64,000 nt of DNA. Origin: Paulinella micropora. Lineage: Eukaryota; Cercozoa; Imbricatea; Euglyphida. A program made the position numbers and the translations under genes. This document shows, in pieces, positions 43,160 through 54,945 of the stretch. Each line of letters opens with the position of its first letter. Within the stretch, counting starts at the first letter, position 1. The stretch is from NCBI GenBank assembly GCA_009731375.1, contig BJOX01000218.1, positions 283,879 through 347,878 on the forward strand. Reading direction: 5' to 3'. The notes under the pieces are model-generated. The model saw only the letters and a list, made by a program, of their open reading frames with translations. It did no database searches and was not told the DNA's origin.

Positions 43160-43333
43160 GTGCTTCTCTGTCAATGGCTGATGCATTTCTGCACATGCGC
43201 CTCCATCGTCTCACCCGTGAGGGGAGTACGAAGAATTGACGATAAGCTCTAATGACACCCCCGCAAGGGCAGTTCCAACACTTCCAGACGGGCCGGTATG
43301 TTCAATGAAAATACTGGTCCAGACGGATCGGTA
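43160..43333 (-). mobile_element. SINE copy 3, 5'-truncated, with 13-bp target duplication
   Basis: On the minus strand this matches the body of the SINE at 30384 from the second 36-bp unit to GACAGAGAAGCAC, with few changes. It lacks the tRNA-like head and the ATT tail. TACTCACAGTATA flanks it on both sides (43147-43159 and 43334-43346). A 5' truncation with a 13-bp duplication is the signature of LINE-mediated target-primed insertion. Confidence 0.9.
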
Positions 43334-43369
43334 TACTCACAGTATAATATTATTATTAATAACTTCAAA

Positions 43370-43500
43370 GGAGAGTGTTTATTGTTAATAACTTAAAAGA
43401 AAGTGAGAGAGAAAGAGGAAAAAAAATGATGAACAAAGAAGACAGGAGAATAAGAGAAAAAGTTGAAAATAATTTTCTTATTCATCTTTCTTCTCAGCCT

Positions 43501-43542
<42 letters not shown>

Positions 43543-43632
43543 AAAGGAAGAGAAAAATTAGCGAATTCGACGAGAAAGGGGGCAACATTAGTACCCTTCC
43601 TCGTCAAATTCCTTGTAAGGGAGAGAAGCAGG
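43370..43632. other. AT- and GA-rich stretch before a gap, no gene called
   Basis: A GA array (43504-43540) lies in purine-rich text. The plus frame that crosses it and the gap is not supported as coding. Confidence 0.5.
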
Positions 43633-44147
43633 NNNNNNNNNNNNNNNNNNNNNNNNNNNNNNNNNNNNNNNNNNNNNNNNNNNNNNNNNNNNNNNNNNNN
43701 NNNNNNNNNNNNNNNNNNNNNNNNNNNNNNNNNNNNNNNNNNNNNNNNNNNNNNNNNNNNNNNNNNNNNNNNNNNNNNNNNNNNNNNNNNNNNNNNNNNN
43801 NNNNNNNNNNNNNNNNNNNNNNNNNNNNNNNNNNNNNNNNNNNNNNNNNNNNNNNNNNNNNNNNNNNNNNNNNNNNNNNNNNNNNNNNNNNNNNNNNNNN
43901 NNNNNNNNNNNNNNNNNNNNNNNNNNNNNNNNNNNNNNNNNNNNNNNNNNNNNNNNNNNNNNNNNNNNNNNNNNNNNNNNNNNNNNNNNNNNNNNNNNNN
44001 NNNNNNNNNNNNNNNNNNNNNNNNNNNNNNNNNNNNNNNNNNNNNNNNNNNNNNNNNNNNNNNNNNNNNNNNNNNNNNNNNNNNNNNNNNNNNNNNNNNN
44101 NNNNNNNNNNNNNNNNNNNNNNNNNNNNNNNNNNNNNNNNNNNNNNN

Positions 44148-45284
44148 CCCCCCCCACTGGGATCATCAGCGTATCGGCTTCACCTCCTTCATCCTTCAAC
44201 CACTTCCCTCCCAACTCCGTTAGAATCGTGTAGGCATTCGCACTGGCAGACAAACCATCTGCTGAAACCTTGAGCTCGTACTTTAAATCGACTTCCTTAG
44301 TGAGCTCTTTTCTCTTTTGCGCCAACTACAATACACACATTGCTATGACAAGACAAACAAAAAAGCAAAGCTCACATTCTGGCCAGACAGAAAGGGATGC
44401 TTGACTGCTCGCAACAAAGTCTGGACTTGCTTATCCGACATGACATTGAAATCCATGTGCAGGAGTGCCTGGTACGCTATGTCCGCTATCTCTTTCTCGT
44501 CGGGCAGGGCAGCGTAGTTTGCATACATTTCTTGCACCATTTCATCATAATCATTCACCTCTGCTTCCGAGACTGTCAACCTACGCTCCTCACCTAACTA
44601 TCATTTGCCTAACCTCCCCTACCACAGCCCCACACCTCTGCTTTCTCTGTCTCCTAGTCTGCTTGGACACCTTGGCTTCCTTTCTGATCTTGGGCACCCT
44701 ACACACTAGCACTATATCTTTCCCCGTCACATACTTATCTATTCTACACCTATCATCTGTCTCCTGCCACTGCCACATCTCTCGCAGGTATGGCTCTCCT
44801 GTTCTACCCACACACCCACGCGCATCTGGCACTTCTATTGGCTTCATCTTCTCCCTCTCCACACTCGTCCAGTACTCCTTTCTGGTAATGCACCCCAGCC
44901 CCTTTGGGCGTCATGACACAAAATTCCAACTCAAAATTCTGCCCCAAACTCTGCTCCTCTTCGAGCTCTGCCCCCACTAAAACAACACCAGAGGTCCTGC
45001 CGTAATCGGGGGATGCTTTTCGTTCCTCTGCCACTCGCTCTTGGTCGTCTAACTGGCTCTTTTCCCCCCCAAGGATGCAGCACGCTGTTCTCTCTCAGTC
45101 CGCTTTTTGTTTTTGTCCCAAGTCTTTCCCTTTGTCCAATTCTTGCCAGGAGGCTTGGGAGAGGCATGGGATTCTTAGGTGGTTCTGAGCTTCCAATAAA
45201 AGTGCCGCCAGCCTGCGCCGGTCCGTAAAAAAAGTTGACAGGTTTTGGCTTTTTGGCTGGCATGGCCTGGCCCGGCCTGGACAT
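44148..45284 (-). CDS. Unrecognised minus-strand gene, frame-disrupted
   Basis: A start at 45284 gives MSRPGQAMPAKKPKPVNFFY. Coding text then appears in other frames: ELEEEQSLGQNFELEFCVM (about 44970-44910) and KMKPIEVPDARGCVGRTGEP (about 44850). The exon ending 44376 (YDEMVQEMYANYAALPDEKE, DFNVMSDKQVQTLLRAVKHP) has a GTGAGC donor. It joins in phase to 44325-44148 (AQKRKELTKEVDLKYELKV), which runs into poly-C and the gap. At least two frame changes are needed upstream. No domain is recognised; it could be a decaying transposon gene. Confidence 0.4.
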
Positions 45285-45289
45285 TTTTT

Positions 45290-46453
45290 AGGGTGAAAGG
45301 TCCCAAAAACATCAAAAACCCAGGAAACTAAGGCTTTGAAGTACTGCTCCTTTTTCAAAAGAGCTGCAGATTCAGAAAGCTCCACAGCGTCGATATTGAT
45401 CCCGACCAAATCAAGTTATGGTGAATTATGGTCAAACTTTGCCCATATCTTGAAATTTTTTAATGAACAAAACACAAAACTTTTAACCGTTATAAAATGA
45501 CTTGAATTTCAAATGTGTTTTTTTTTTCCAGTGAGGATCAGATCTCATCGTGATCTTTACAACAAAAAGGGCGATTCAAGTAAAAAATGTTTAAAACTCG
45601 AAAACTTAGTTATATTAATACTAGTAGTTGCCTCCGTTTTACCAACGCTTAAAATGCTCAAAAAAACATATGCTCAGACTCACTGTCGCTCGGCAGAGTC
45701 CGTTTGAACTTGAAACTCCTGCCAGCTCAGTCAGACTCCGGATGGTTTTTGATCAACTTGAAGCGACGGGTGACAGTTTTGATGTAATTGCGGCGCTTCT
45801 TGAAGCTTATTAATAATTTATTACCAGGTGACTAATCATCACTACAGGTGCGGACCGGTAAAGCAGTCAGTGAGACTGATTTCTGAGGTCAAGTTGAAAT
45901 GTTACGGTGCCAGTGACGGTGTAAGTGACACTCAGTTGAGAGTCAAATTATTACTAATATATTAATATCAAGTTCAGTCACCATATTAGTAATACATGAC
46001 ACTACTACAGTAATACGGAGTGCAGCTGCTGGCAGCTGTCACTGTGACACAAAGTGCCGCGCAACCAGTCACAACATGATCAGATAGTATCAGTAATAAA
46101 ACGGGTGATTTACGATGATTAGGTATAAACCGGTCACTCACGGACCTTACCCTACCTTTCACTTGCGGTTTGCCGGGAGACTTCGTTAAAAGCCAGGTTG
46201 CTCACAGCCACTTTAATCCGAAGACATAAACGCAGAACTGAATTGCAAAAGAGCTAACTAGTCTAAGTGCGTGACTAGCAGTAACTGACGCGCAATGATA
46301 TGGTCCGGTGCACAATGGTAAAAGCGTAACGTGCACAATTGACGTGGATTACCTATTACCGTTACTACTAATTATGACTCAGTAAAATGTTACCGCACAT
46401 AGTAATCAATCATAATTACGGCTTAAACAGTACTCGAAGTTACCTGTCCAACG
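45290..46453. other. No gene seen; possibly LTR of the minus-strand Copia element
   Basis: AT-rich unique text without coding frames. Because a minus-strand polypurine tract lies at 46454-46462, part of this stretch could be the 3' LTR of the second Copia element; no partner LTR was found. Confidence 0.3.
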
Positions 46454-46462
46454 CTCCCCCTT
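46454..46462 (-). promoter_or_regulatory. Possible polypurine tract of the minus-strand Copia element
   Basis: CTCCCCCTT on the plus strand is AAGGGGGAG on the minus strand, like the tracts of the two other LTR elements in this window. Its position fits the 3' end of the element whose RNase H ends at 55364, if the Copia insertion at 46638-54940 is removed. Confidence 0.4.
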
Positions 46463-46637
46463 AATTCAATGTCAATTGTCCTGTGATATAACTTCACAAT
46501 ATCCTGTTAGACCTGGTGAGCTTAATACCATTACGTACTGTAGTAACGCGACGCAAAACGTAGAAAGTCGTAAATCGTAGTGATCCACATGAATCACCAA
46601 TTCCTTGCTGAAAAGCATCTCTTCTTCGATCAAGTAG

Positions 46638-47034
46638 AGTAAGCAATAATATTTACTAAATATATTGTTACCTTTTATGGTCAATTTCACGACATAACAT
46701 TTATATGTGACCGGATCATATTCATTACCATTTATATATTTGCCCATCATAATTATTATTCGTTACGATATTACTACCGTTATTCATAACCAGTTACCAA
46801 TTAATATAAGGTTGGCCCATACTGAATCCTCACTTGAATTTCTAACCACAAGATCAGTGTATAAATTTGTGGTATTTATTTCATTAGAAATTTATGGTAA
46901 ATCTGATTGAATTACAGTCACTGGTTTCTAACCATTGATTAAATTCATTATTTTCCTTTCAACCTTTGGTCAAAGTGCCTCAGCGCAAACGATTATTCAA
47001 GTATCCGGAGACAATGTCTACTAGTATACTTACT
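46638..47034 (+). repeat. 5' LTR of Copia element 1
   Basis: It is 397 bp and matches the 3' LTR except at six bases. It contains the gag start codon near its end (ATG at 47014). Promoter elements cannot be pinned down. Confidence 0.95.
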
Positions 47035-48780
47035 GGTTATGGAGCCTTGGATGCGCCCCGTTACCAACTCAAGCTTCCGAAGTTCCCAAAAAGACCCATC
47101 GATGAATTTGACCTTTGGAAATGTCAATTTTTCGCTTTTTTATTGGGCGTGGACGCACGCTACATACTACTCTTGGAAGACCAAGAATCGCCCTACTCGA
47201 TACAAGAGATTGCTACAATCTACGCAAGTACCAGAACTACGAGACCCACCCAACCCGCCCCAACTAACCCTACCGGACTGTCGGCGTCTGGAACTACAAC
47301 TACCTCAACAGGGAGAACAGCGAGAAGGAGGAGCGACGAAGAGGAAGATGAGGAAGCATACGGATCAAGACGTGGTGACTCATCATCTAGCAGCTCATCA
47401 TCGTCTAGCAACTCATCCTCGAGCAGCTCAACCTCAGGTAACCAGGTAACCTCCCTCTTACCTGCTGTCAACGTACCAACTGAGTTGGACACATTGTTCA
47501 GCCAAGCTGACTATATCAAAGCACAGATCCACGTCCGCTGCGTCCTTGTGGAAGCGTGCCAAGAGTCAACCGCTCTAATGACCGTCCAACGAGCAGGAAC
47601 CAACCCAGCTGTGATCTGGACAGCGCTCTGCGAACGCTTCGGCAGCAAGGGATCGGTTTCCATCGCCCGCCTACTCATGCAGTTGTTCGAGACAAAGCTG
47701 AAGTCAAGCAATGGCCTACCAGCATGGATGGAGCTCCTGACCCAACGCTTCGAAAGCCTACAGTCAAGAGGAGTGCCCCTACCCGATGAATTCTGAGTCG
47801 TATTCTTACTCTTTAAGCTTAAGGACTGTGCCTCACTATCTATGGGAGATATAGGTAGTACTATGTATTGGTCTCGTTCTGATGCAGAGAAACCACGCTA
47901 TAATGAGATATGTTCACTCATTCTGCAAGCATTCCATGCCAATCAATTGTCTGCTGCCCCATCTAGGTCCTCGACAGCCCTCTTCACTTCGACCACACCC
48001 GTTGCTGCCAACAAAGACATTCAATGTCTCAATTGCAACCGACGAGGACACATCGCGGCCCAGTGTCGATCCACCTGCATGAAACGTATCTGCCAGGGCC
48101 GACCGAAGCACTCTGGAGCCGAATGTCCAGTCCGCAAACGACCTACGCCATCGAACACGAATACACGACGTGGTGGACGTGGAGGAGGACCGAATCAACG
48201 AGGACGTGGAGGCCAACCTAGACCGACCAACACAAGACGGATTCAACGATCCACCGGACAATCCAACGCTACAACCGGAATGGAGGCTACAGATTACGTC
48301 GATGACCCAACAGGCGACCCACCCGAGGCATGGTTAATGCGTTCAGCCGACTCCGACGACGACCGACCCGAACCAGAGGAAGACGAACCATCGCAAGAAG
48401 AAGTGGCTTACGTACAGAGGGGAAATAGGTACAGAAATAGGGCAGGACCTATCCAACTGTCTCCCCTAACGCCCACTTCTACTGTCTATAACCCTCCCAC
48501 CCCCACTGAAGCATTGCCCGCACCGCACCCAGACTACGTGGAAGATCCGACAAGACGCCCAGACATCCCGTGGAGCTCGCTGACAGTCATCCAACGCATG
48601 GACGAGAACGACTACAGACGTGCCTACATTCAATCGACGCGCATTTGGGACGCATTTCGAGCGATTCCGCAAGGATTCCCCGTCCCACCCGCCCACTGGC
48701 CGCCACCTTGGTGCCCCCTTGGAACACCCATCAACTATTTCTTACCGAGAACGGACCCGTGGATGTTACCTCATTGCTAG
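47014..48780 (+). pseudogene. Copia element 1 gag, interrupted by one TGA
   Basis: Gag starts MSTSILTGYG inside the LTR. LPKFPKRPIDEFDLWKCQFF, the Ser-run near 47385-47435 and WTALCERFGSKGSVSIARLL (LTR-gag helical core) follow. The frame stops at TGA (47794-47796), but the same frame continues with VVFLLFKLKDCASLSMGDIG to a zinc knuckle, CLNCNRRGHIAAQC (C-X2-C-X4-H-X4-C, about 48024-48066), and an Arg/Gly-rich tail, ending at TAG 48780. The single stop could be a nonsense mutation or a readthrough site. Gag would form the capsid and bind RNA. Confidence 0.8.
47035..47046 (+). promoter_or_regulatory. Primer binding site (half-tRNA initiator-Met type)
   Basis: GGTTATGGAGCC directly abuts the 5' LTR. 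It is nearly complementary to the anticodon arm of initiator methionine tRNA. It also lies inside the gag reading frame (Gly-Tyr-Gly-Ala). Confidence 0.65.
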
Positions 48781-49500
48781 TTCAAGACGCGCCCGGCTCA
48801 ACAGGTATTGAGCACATCGTATTACGGACCAGACGCCCGAGACGAGCACGACGTGAACCGGGTAGTTCACCGCAACAACCGCCGGACACGACCGCACAAT
48901 CCCCGCGCGTGCCAACACAGAGCTTTATAAGCCCACCTACACCGGAAAACAGGACAACCTCAAAACAAGACAGTCAAGAAGAACAGCCGACCCAGTGGAG
49001 TTCAGCGAGCCCGGAAGACACCTCGATGAGCGAAACACCACCTACACCGTCAGTAGCATACCGTGAGGAATTGCCCATCTCAACTCTCACGGTACCCATA
49101 CCACAGGACATGCAAACAGAATGCTTTACCCCGTTGCATCCAACGACGACACCATCGAACGCAACTACGGACAACAAGGATGCAATACGACGTATACAAG
49201 CGATCGAAGCCCTACCCTACGGCCAACCGGTACAATATAGACGCGTACCTGGATATCGCAACCAACGGAACGCCGATACACCTTCGCTTGGACAGATGCA
49301 CATAATTGCTTTCGTCATCCTACCACAGACCAATTGGCCTACTGGAGCATCGTGAAAGACTTCCGCCTACTCCCAGAAACATGGGCACTGACGAAGCCAG
49401 ACTGCGTCGACTGCAAAGCTATACGTGAAACCAAGCGAGGCAGCATTAGATGGGACTGCACTTACTGCGGCAACCAAGAAGGAAAACTCAAGCGTTGCAG
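48781..49500 (+). pseudogene. Copia element 1 spacer, frame-shifted, with MYND-like start
   Basis: The continuing text moves from the frame of 48570-49355 to a second frame at about 49240. There TDAHNCFRHPTTDQLAYWSI and then WDCTYCGNQEGKLKRCSG are encoded. The latter is the first half of a MYND-type zinc finger. The frame changes again near 49500. Confidence 0.5.
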
Positions 49501-51938
49501 CGGACATCGATCATCAAAGAACCGATTGGCCGGCACACAAAGAGTTCTGCAACATCGCGAAGAGACATCCCCTTATCAACCAACTTCGAGAAAGAGGAAC
49601 GAGATACGATCTACTTGGCATACCGACGGACCAGCCCGAGCTAGGCAACCTTGCATTCCAACAGCTGTTACGCTACCGTGAAGGAGGACCACACGCACCA
49701 CTGTTTATCGACTCACCCACAATGGTAGACATGGCAATGAGCCAAGATGAATTTACGACGAGGGGGAGACGTGTGGACCCCAGGACAGCCACAATTGCAC
49801 AATTGCACGCCCACCTTAACTTCACGGAAAACGAAGAAGACTACGTAGTGACCACTCCGACACCGAATGCGCATCTCGCTGCGCTCGCCGCTACCATACC
49901 TGACATGCCCAACTTCGATGAAGCGTACTCAGTCAACGAGACGGACCTACCGCGAATGACGCTCCCACCACCCCCGATTGGAATGGATGAAGTCGGGCGA
50001 GAGCAATATGAACCCTACGGAATAGGCACGGCAGAAAAACGATGGCGACAACAACTGCAGAAGCAATTGAAACGCTTGCTCAACATACCCGACAGGCAAC
50101 CTGACATGAAGCATTCACCGCCTCCAGCACCATACGTACCTGAAGTTGAACCACTGTTCCATGACAACGTGAGACCACCACTCAACTATTACCCGCCCGC
50201 TGGACGTGTGGAAGCCGAAGAATTACGCGAACGCCGACGACGACACGACTACTCGCACACATTCGAGTTTGTGTTAATGGCGGATGTGTTCGACGAACTG
50301 GAAGCGATAAGAGACCCGAAAGAAGACACCACAGACGTCGCAACCATACCCGACGAAGATGCATCCGACGACATCGACGACCCGGAGCTCGACGACCCCG
50401 AACATGAAAACTACCTCTACCCGCCCGCCCTCGACTTCGCCAACGTACGCGAGTGGCAAAACTATGTCAACAGGCATCCAGAACTAGAATATTTGGAGTT
50501 CAAGAACATGGACGAATACAACAAATGGATGCAGGAGACAATGGATATAGAACGGGCAGAGCTCAAGCTTCCTACTGTCAACTACGCGCTAATGGTCGAC
50601 GGCAACCCACCTGACGTCGTGGACAGCGCATGCAATCGATGGCTATTCCACGAGAAGGCCCCCATCGACCCCAAGTCTATCCGCGAAGAGAAACCGGCTT
50701 TCCTGAACAACATCTCTGGCAAGCCGCTTCCGGTGAAGACGCGGGCTACTGCCACTCCGACGTGGCTCAATAGTTATGGTCAATCGGTTAAACAGTCATT
50801 TCCCAACTCACTCATATCACCGTCATTGCCATTCAACCTTGTCCCCACCCCACGCCTTGACCATGACATGCATAAAACAATCATCCATCAAAATGGTCAA
50901 GTATTCATCTATGACAGACCCATAACACTTGATAAGAAGAACATACTAGCAAGGGGGAGGCTCAATTCGCATTTGCTATACGAGTTAGATAAGCCAGGAA
51001 TGAAACCACTCGACCCTCATCAAAGATATATTCCCTACAGGTACAAGCAGAGAGAACAACTATCACTGGCCGCAACCATCGACAACCTACCAGACCTTGC
51101 ATTATGGTCAGTCAACCCTCTGCCATCACATGCACCGTACGATCCAATGACCCTACACAGAGCTCTGATGCATGCAAACCCACTCATAATGCACGAGTTT
51201 GCAAAGAGCGTAGGCAGACGCATCGCTGGCAAAGACTGGATGCGTCTGGTACGAGCATGTCATGGATGCAATAGGGGCAAACCGAACAAACCCCCTATGT
51301 ACAGAGGAAACTATCTAGACCTATAATATAAGCAAGGTGAAGCACTAAACATAGATTTCAGCGGCCCATTCCCCGTAAAGTCAAGATTCGGTAACTATTA
51401 TCGAGGGGGAGTAACTTGTTCTCGTTCTAAGTTCGCTTGTGACCTCTACACACCTACCCGTGAAGCCAAGCTCTACATGCCACATATAATACGCATATTT
51501 GCTTTCTTTGAACGACAGTCAGGCAATAAGCTAAAGCAGATAAGAGCAGATGGCGAGTTTGTTTCTAAGACACTAAAGGAATACACAGACAAACACGGCA
51601 TCATCCTCAAGACCACCACACGAAACGAGCCAAACATGAACCCCTTTGCTGAAAGAATGAACAGGACAGACGACACACGCGCCCTAGCAGCACAGTTAGA
51701 CGCAGGCCTGCCTAATACATTCTGGGAGGACACACATAAAGCAGCACTAGCCATCCGAATGGTTACACCACTTTGCAGAGGCAAGGACAAAGGCAAATCC
51801 CCCTGGGAATTGCTTATGGGCCGTAAACCTGTACAATCATTCGTGCAACCTTTCGGATGCCTCGCCTGGGTTAAAATGGAAACGACGAAAGCACAGCCTG
51901 TCGCCGTGCCAGGTACTCTCATTGGTTACAACATATTT
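49425..51938 (+). pseudogene. Copia element 1 protease and integrase
   Basis: The frame begins with the second half of the MYND-like finger (HQRTDWPAHKEFC, about 49515-49553). A protease-like DVVDSACNRWLF at about 50610 has Asp-Ser-Ala where Asp-Ser/Thr-Gly is usual. The integrase zinc domain is LHRALMHAN...CHGC (about 51150-51280). TAA at 51324-51326 interrupts the same frame. The catalytic core then follows, with Asp in NIDFSGPF (51350s), Asp in IRADGEF (51540s) and Glu in NPFAERMNR (51640s). The core triad is therefore present but separated from the zinc domain by a stop. The frame ends in the gap at 51939. Confidence 0.8.
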
Positions 51939-51948
51939 NNNNNNNNNN

Positions 51949-54302
51949 AAAGGTACTCACATTGGCTACACCATATTTCGTCGAGTCTATAAAATTCTCG
52001 TTCGTGACACCAGACAGACAGCTACAGTAGAAAAACGCAATGTGCGTTTTGATACAATGACTCGTGGCTACACCTGTAAGGTACCCATACAACCTTGGCA
52101 ACCACTACTAGTGTCGCACAACATGACATACTCTACGTCGTCTCCTACCACCATCATACCAACTACCCAGTCAGTCCAGTGGAAAAACAAGGACCAACTG
52201 CCACAATTTCACAACTCCAACACACCCAGTGGCTGGTGGCCAACAAACCAACTGCTACCTTCCTCACAAGACACACTCGACACACTGGACGATGACACAA
52301 CAACTCCACATATCGCCGAGAACACCTCAAGCCTATACGTGCAACCTAACCCATATTTTGGCTCACTCCTTCCCCCACCCAATGCACTTGCTCCCACTCC
52401 CACAACAACGGTTGCACAAGAGAAAAAGGCAAACACAACACCTCGGCACACAGTCCAACAAAACAAAACGACATCAAACCAAACGCATCACTCCTCATCT
52501 GCACCCCAATTCCCTCTACCAGACAGATGGAGTAGCAACAAGGGCATACCACAAACATGGGATGGCGCAGCAATAACATCAACAAACATAGTTGCTGGAT
52601 CCAGACTTAGAAAACAAACACCAGCAAACTACCCCACTCACACAGCACACATGATTTTTGCTCCTGAGTTTGAGGGGGAGGAGGAGGAGGCCTTAGGACA
52701 GGACAGCTATTGTTTGTTCACAAGAGTGCTACATATCCCACAAAAAACTATAAAGTCACACCCACAGGTACACGCTGCTCAGCTGGCTGAGTTACAAGGA
52801 TTATTCGAATGCAAAGCACTGCAATGGGTACCTCGGGCCGCAGCAATAGCAGCGAACATACCTCCTGTCCACACAACGTTTGTCGATGCAATCAAGACAC
52901 ATGAATCCATTGGACAGGAGAAATACAAATCACGACTAGTAGCATTAGGGAATAGAATGAAAGAATACATTCATTACAGTCCATATGAATGTTCTTCCCC
53001 CACCGCCCAACCCATGTTTCTATTACTACTAGTCTCGTATGCTGCATACAATGACCTCATGATCTCTCACCTTGATTTCTCACAAGCTTATTCCCATGCA
53101 GACATGAAAGACATTGCCTTCGCCTATACGCCTAAGGGGTACGAACATAAAAGTGACCCTTCAATGATCCTATTATTGAAAAAGGCACTTTATGGGACAC
53201 CTCAGGCAGGGCGAAGGTGGTTCGACCATGTGTCTTCAAAAATAAGAAGTATAGGATACAAACAATCCACATTAGACCCATGCATTTTCTTCATGCCTCT
53301 AGTCACAAGCAAACCAAAACTACCCACCTATCTGCTCCTACGCACTGATGACTTGCTCGCTTTTCACAAGAACAAAGACGAGCATGATACCTTATTCACT
53401 ACATTGAAACATTCATTTAGAGTGAAGGACCTAGGACAGGTAAAAACATTTTGTGGTCTGCAACTTGTTAAGACTTCAGAGGGCATAGTCATACATCAGC
53501 ATGAATACATTAAGGGTATGCTCAGGGACTTCAACTTCCACGAAGCCAAGCCAGTGGCCACCCCTACAGCGACGACTGACCCTCCCCCAGCCAGCAAAGA
53601 AGCTATGCTTCGGCGTTTTTCGCTACCTCGCTTGCTTGGCGCCCTTCTCTGGCCTGCGACTCAAACTCAACCGGCGATCACCTATGCAGTGAATCACGCA
53701 GCAGTACTCGCTTCAAAAAAGCCTGACGTGGCGTACTCAGCGATAGCTCGCATCCTCAGATTTCTACGAACGCCTAGGGGAATTTTCTTCCCATTTCGAA
53801 CTCGCAACTTCGAGCTCATCTCGTATTCCGATAGCAACCTGGGGGGGTGCGAGTACACGCGACGATCGCGAACTGGCCAACTACATATGACGACCGGCCC
53901 CATAGCATGGAGTTCGAAGCGCCGACCTACAGTCGCGCTTTCGACTCAGACGCCGAGACGATCGCCAACTCGACAACATGCCGAACCGCAATTGCAATTT
54001 TGCACATGTGTAAGGATGTTGGAATTCGGTTGCCGACGCCGTCGACTATCAACAACGACAACCGGGGGGCGGTCCTGAACGCGACGAACGGCATGGCCCC
54101 CGATCGCACACGCCACTTGGCGCTCAAACACCATTACGTCGTAGAACGAGTACGGGCTGGCGAAGTAATCGTTCGACATGTTTCGACAAAGGACAACCTG
54201 GCGGATATGCTAACGAAGTCACTACCGACGCCGCGCTTCTTAAAGCTAGTCACGCAGTTCACAGTATTACTTAAGGACGCTCTGCCAAATTTTAACGCTT
54301 AA
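51949..54302 (+). pseudogene. Copia element 1 reverse transcriptase and RNase H
   Basis: After the gap come the integrase C-terminal GYTIFRRVYKILVRD motif, a long Thr/Pro/Gln-rich linker and RVT_2. Motif A is LDFSQAYSHADM, followed by KKALYGTPQAGRRWF. The active-site strand is LLLRTDDLLAF, with Thr instead of the usual Val before Asp-Asp. RNase H follows (SYSDSNLGGCEYTRRSRTG). Near 53940 the frame shifts by one between TVALS and SDAETIA, then reaches RTRHLALKHHYV and NLADMLTKSLP, ending TAA at 54302. The enzyme would copy element RNA in capsids. The frame shift breaks RNase H unless it is a sequencing error. Confidence 0.85.
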
Positions 54303-54530
54303 TGCGTTTCGATCTTTGAGACACTAAGGATGAATTTATTCAACAGACTTGCTACACCGCTGCAAGGACCTGCATCCTTTGATGCACAAATCGACTTATA
54401 TTTTTTTTCATTTTTGGTGTTAATGTAACATTAACATGTATCATACTTCATCATTATAAGTCGCTTATTTACATATGATTTCATATGGGCAATCATCCCA
54501 ATAATATAATACATCTATATATACATGTTA

Positions 54531-54543
54531 TGCCGAGGGGGAG
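54531..54543 (+). promoter_or_regulatory. Polypurine tract of Copia element 1
   Basis: CCGAGGGGGAGAG-type purine text directly precedes the 3' LTR. Confidence 0.75.
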
Positions 54544-54940
54544 AGTAAGCAATAATATTTACTAAATATATTGTTACCTTTTATGGTCAATTTCACGACA
54601 TAACATTTATATGTGACCGGATCATATTCATTACCATTTATATATTTGCCAATCATAATTATTATTCGTTACGATATTACTACCGTTATTCACAATCAGT
54701 TACCAATTAATATAAGGTTGGCCCATACTGAATCCTCACTTGAATTTCTAACCACAAGATCAGTGTATAAATTTGTGGTGTTTATTTCATTAGAAATTTA
54801 TGGTAAATCTGATTGAGTTACAGTCACTGGTTTCTAACCATTGATTAAATTCATTATTTTCCTTTCAACCTTTGATCAAAGTGCCTCAGCGCAAACGATT
54901 ATTCAAGTATCCGGAGACAATGTCTACTAGTATACTTACT
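54544..54940 (+). repeat. 3' LTR of Copia element 1
   Basis: Partner of 46638-47034 with six differences; followed by the AGTAG duplication. Confidence 0.95.
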
Positions 54941-54945
54941 AGTAG

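Larger units (their letters stand above)
46638..54940 (+). mobile_element. Full-length Ty1/Copia retrotransposon, 8.3 kb
   Basis: Two 397-bp LTRs (46638-47034 and 54544-54940) differ at six positions, about 1.5%. The LTR ends are inverted AGTAAG/CTTACT. AGTAG flanks both sides (46633-46637 and 54941-54945), a perfect 5-bp duplication. Order inside is gag with zinc knuckle, a spacer with a partial MYND-like finger, protease, integrase, reverse transcriptase and RNase H, the Copia order. The coding region carries in-frame stops, frame changes and a 10-base gap, so this copy is probably not autonomous as assembled. Confidence 0.95.
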
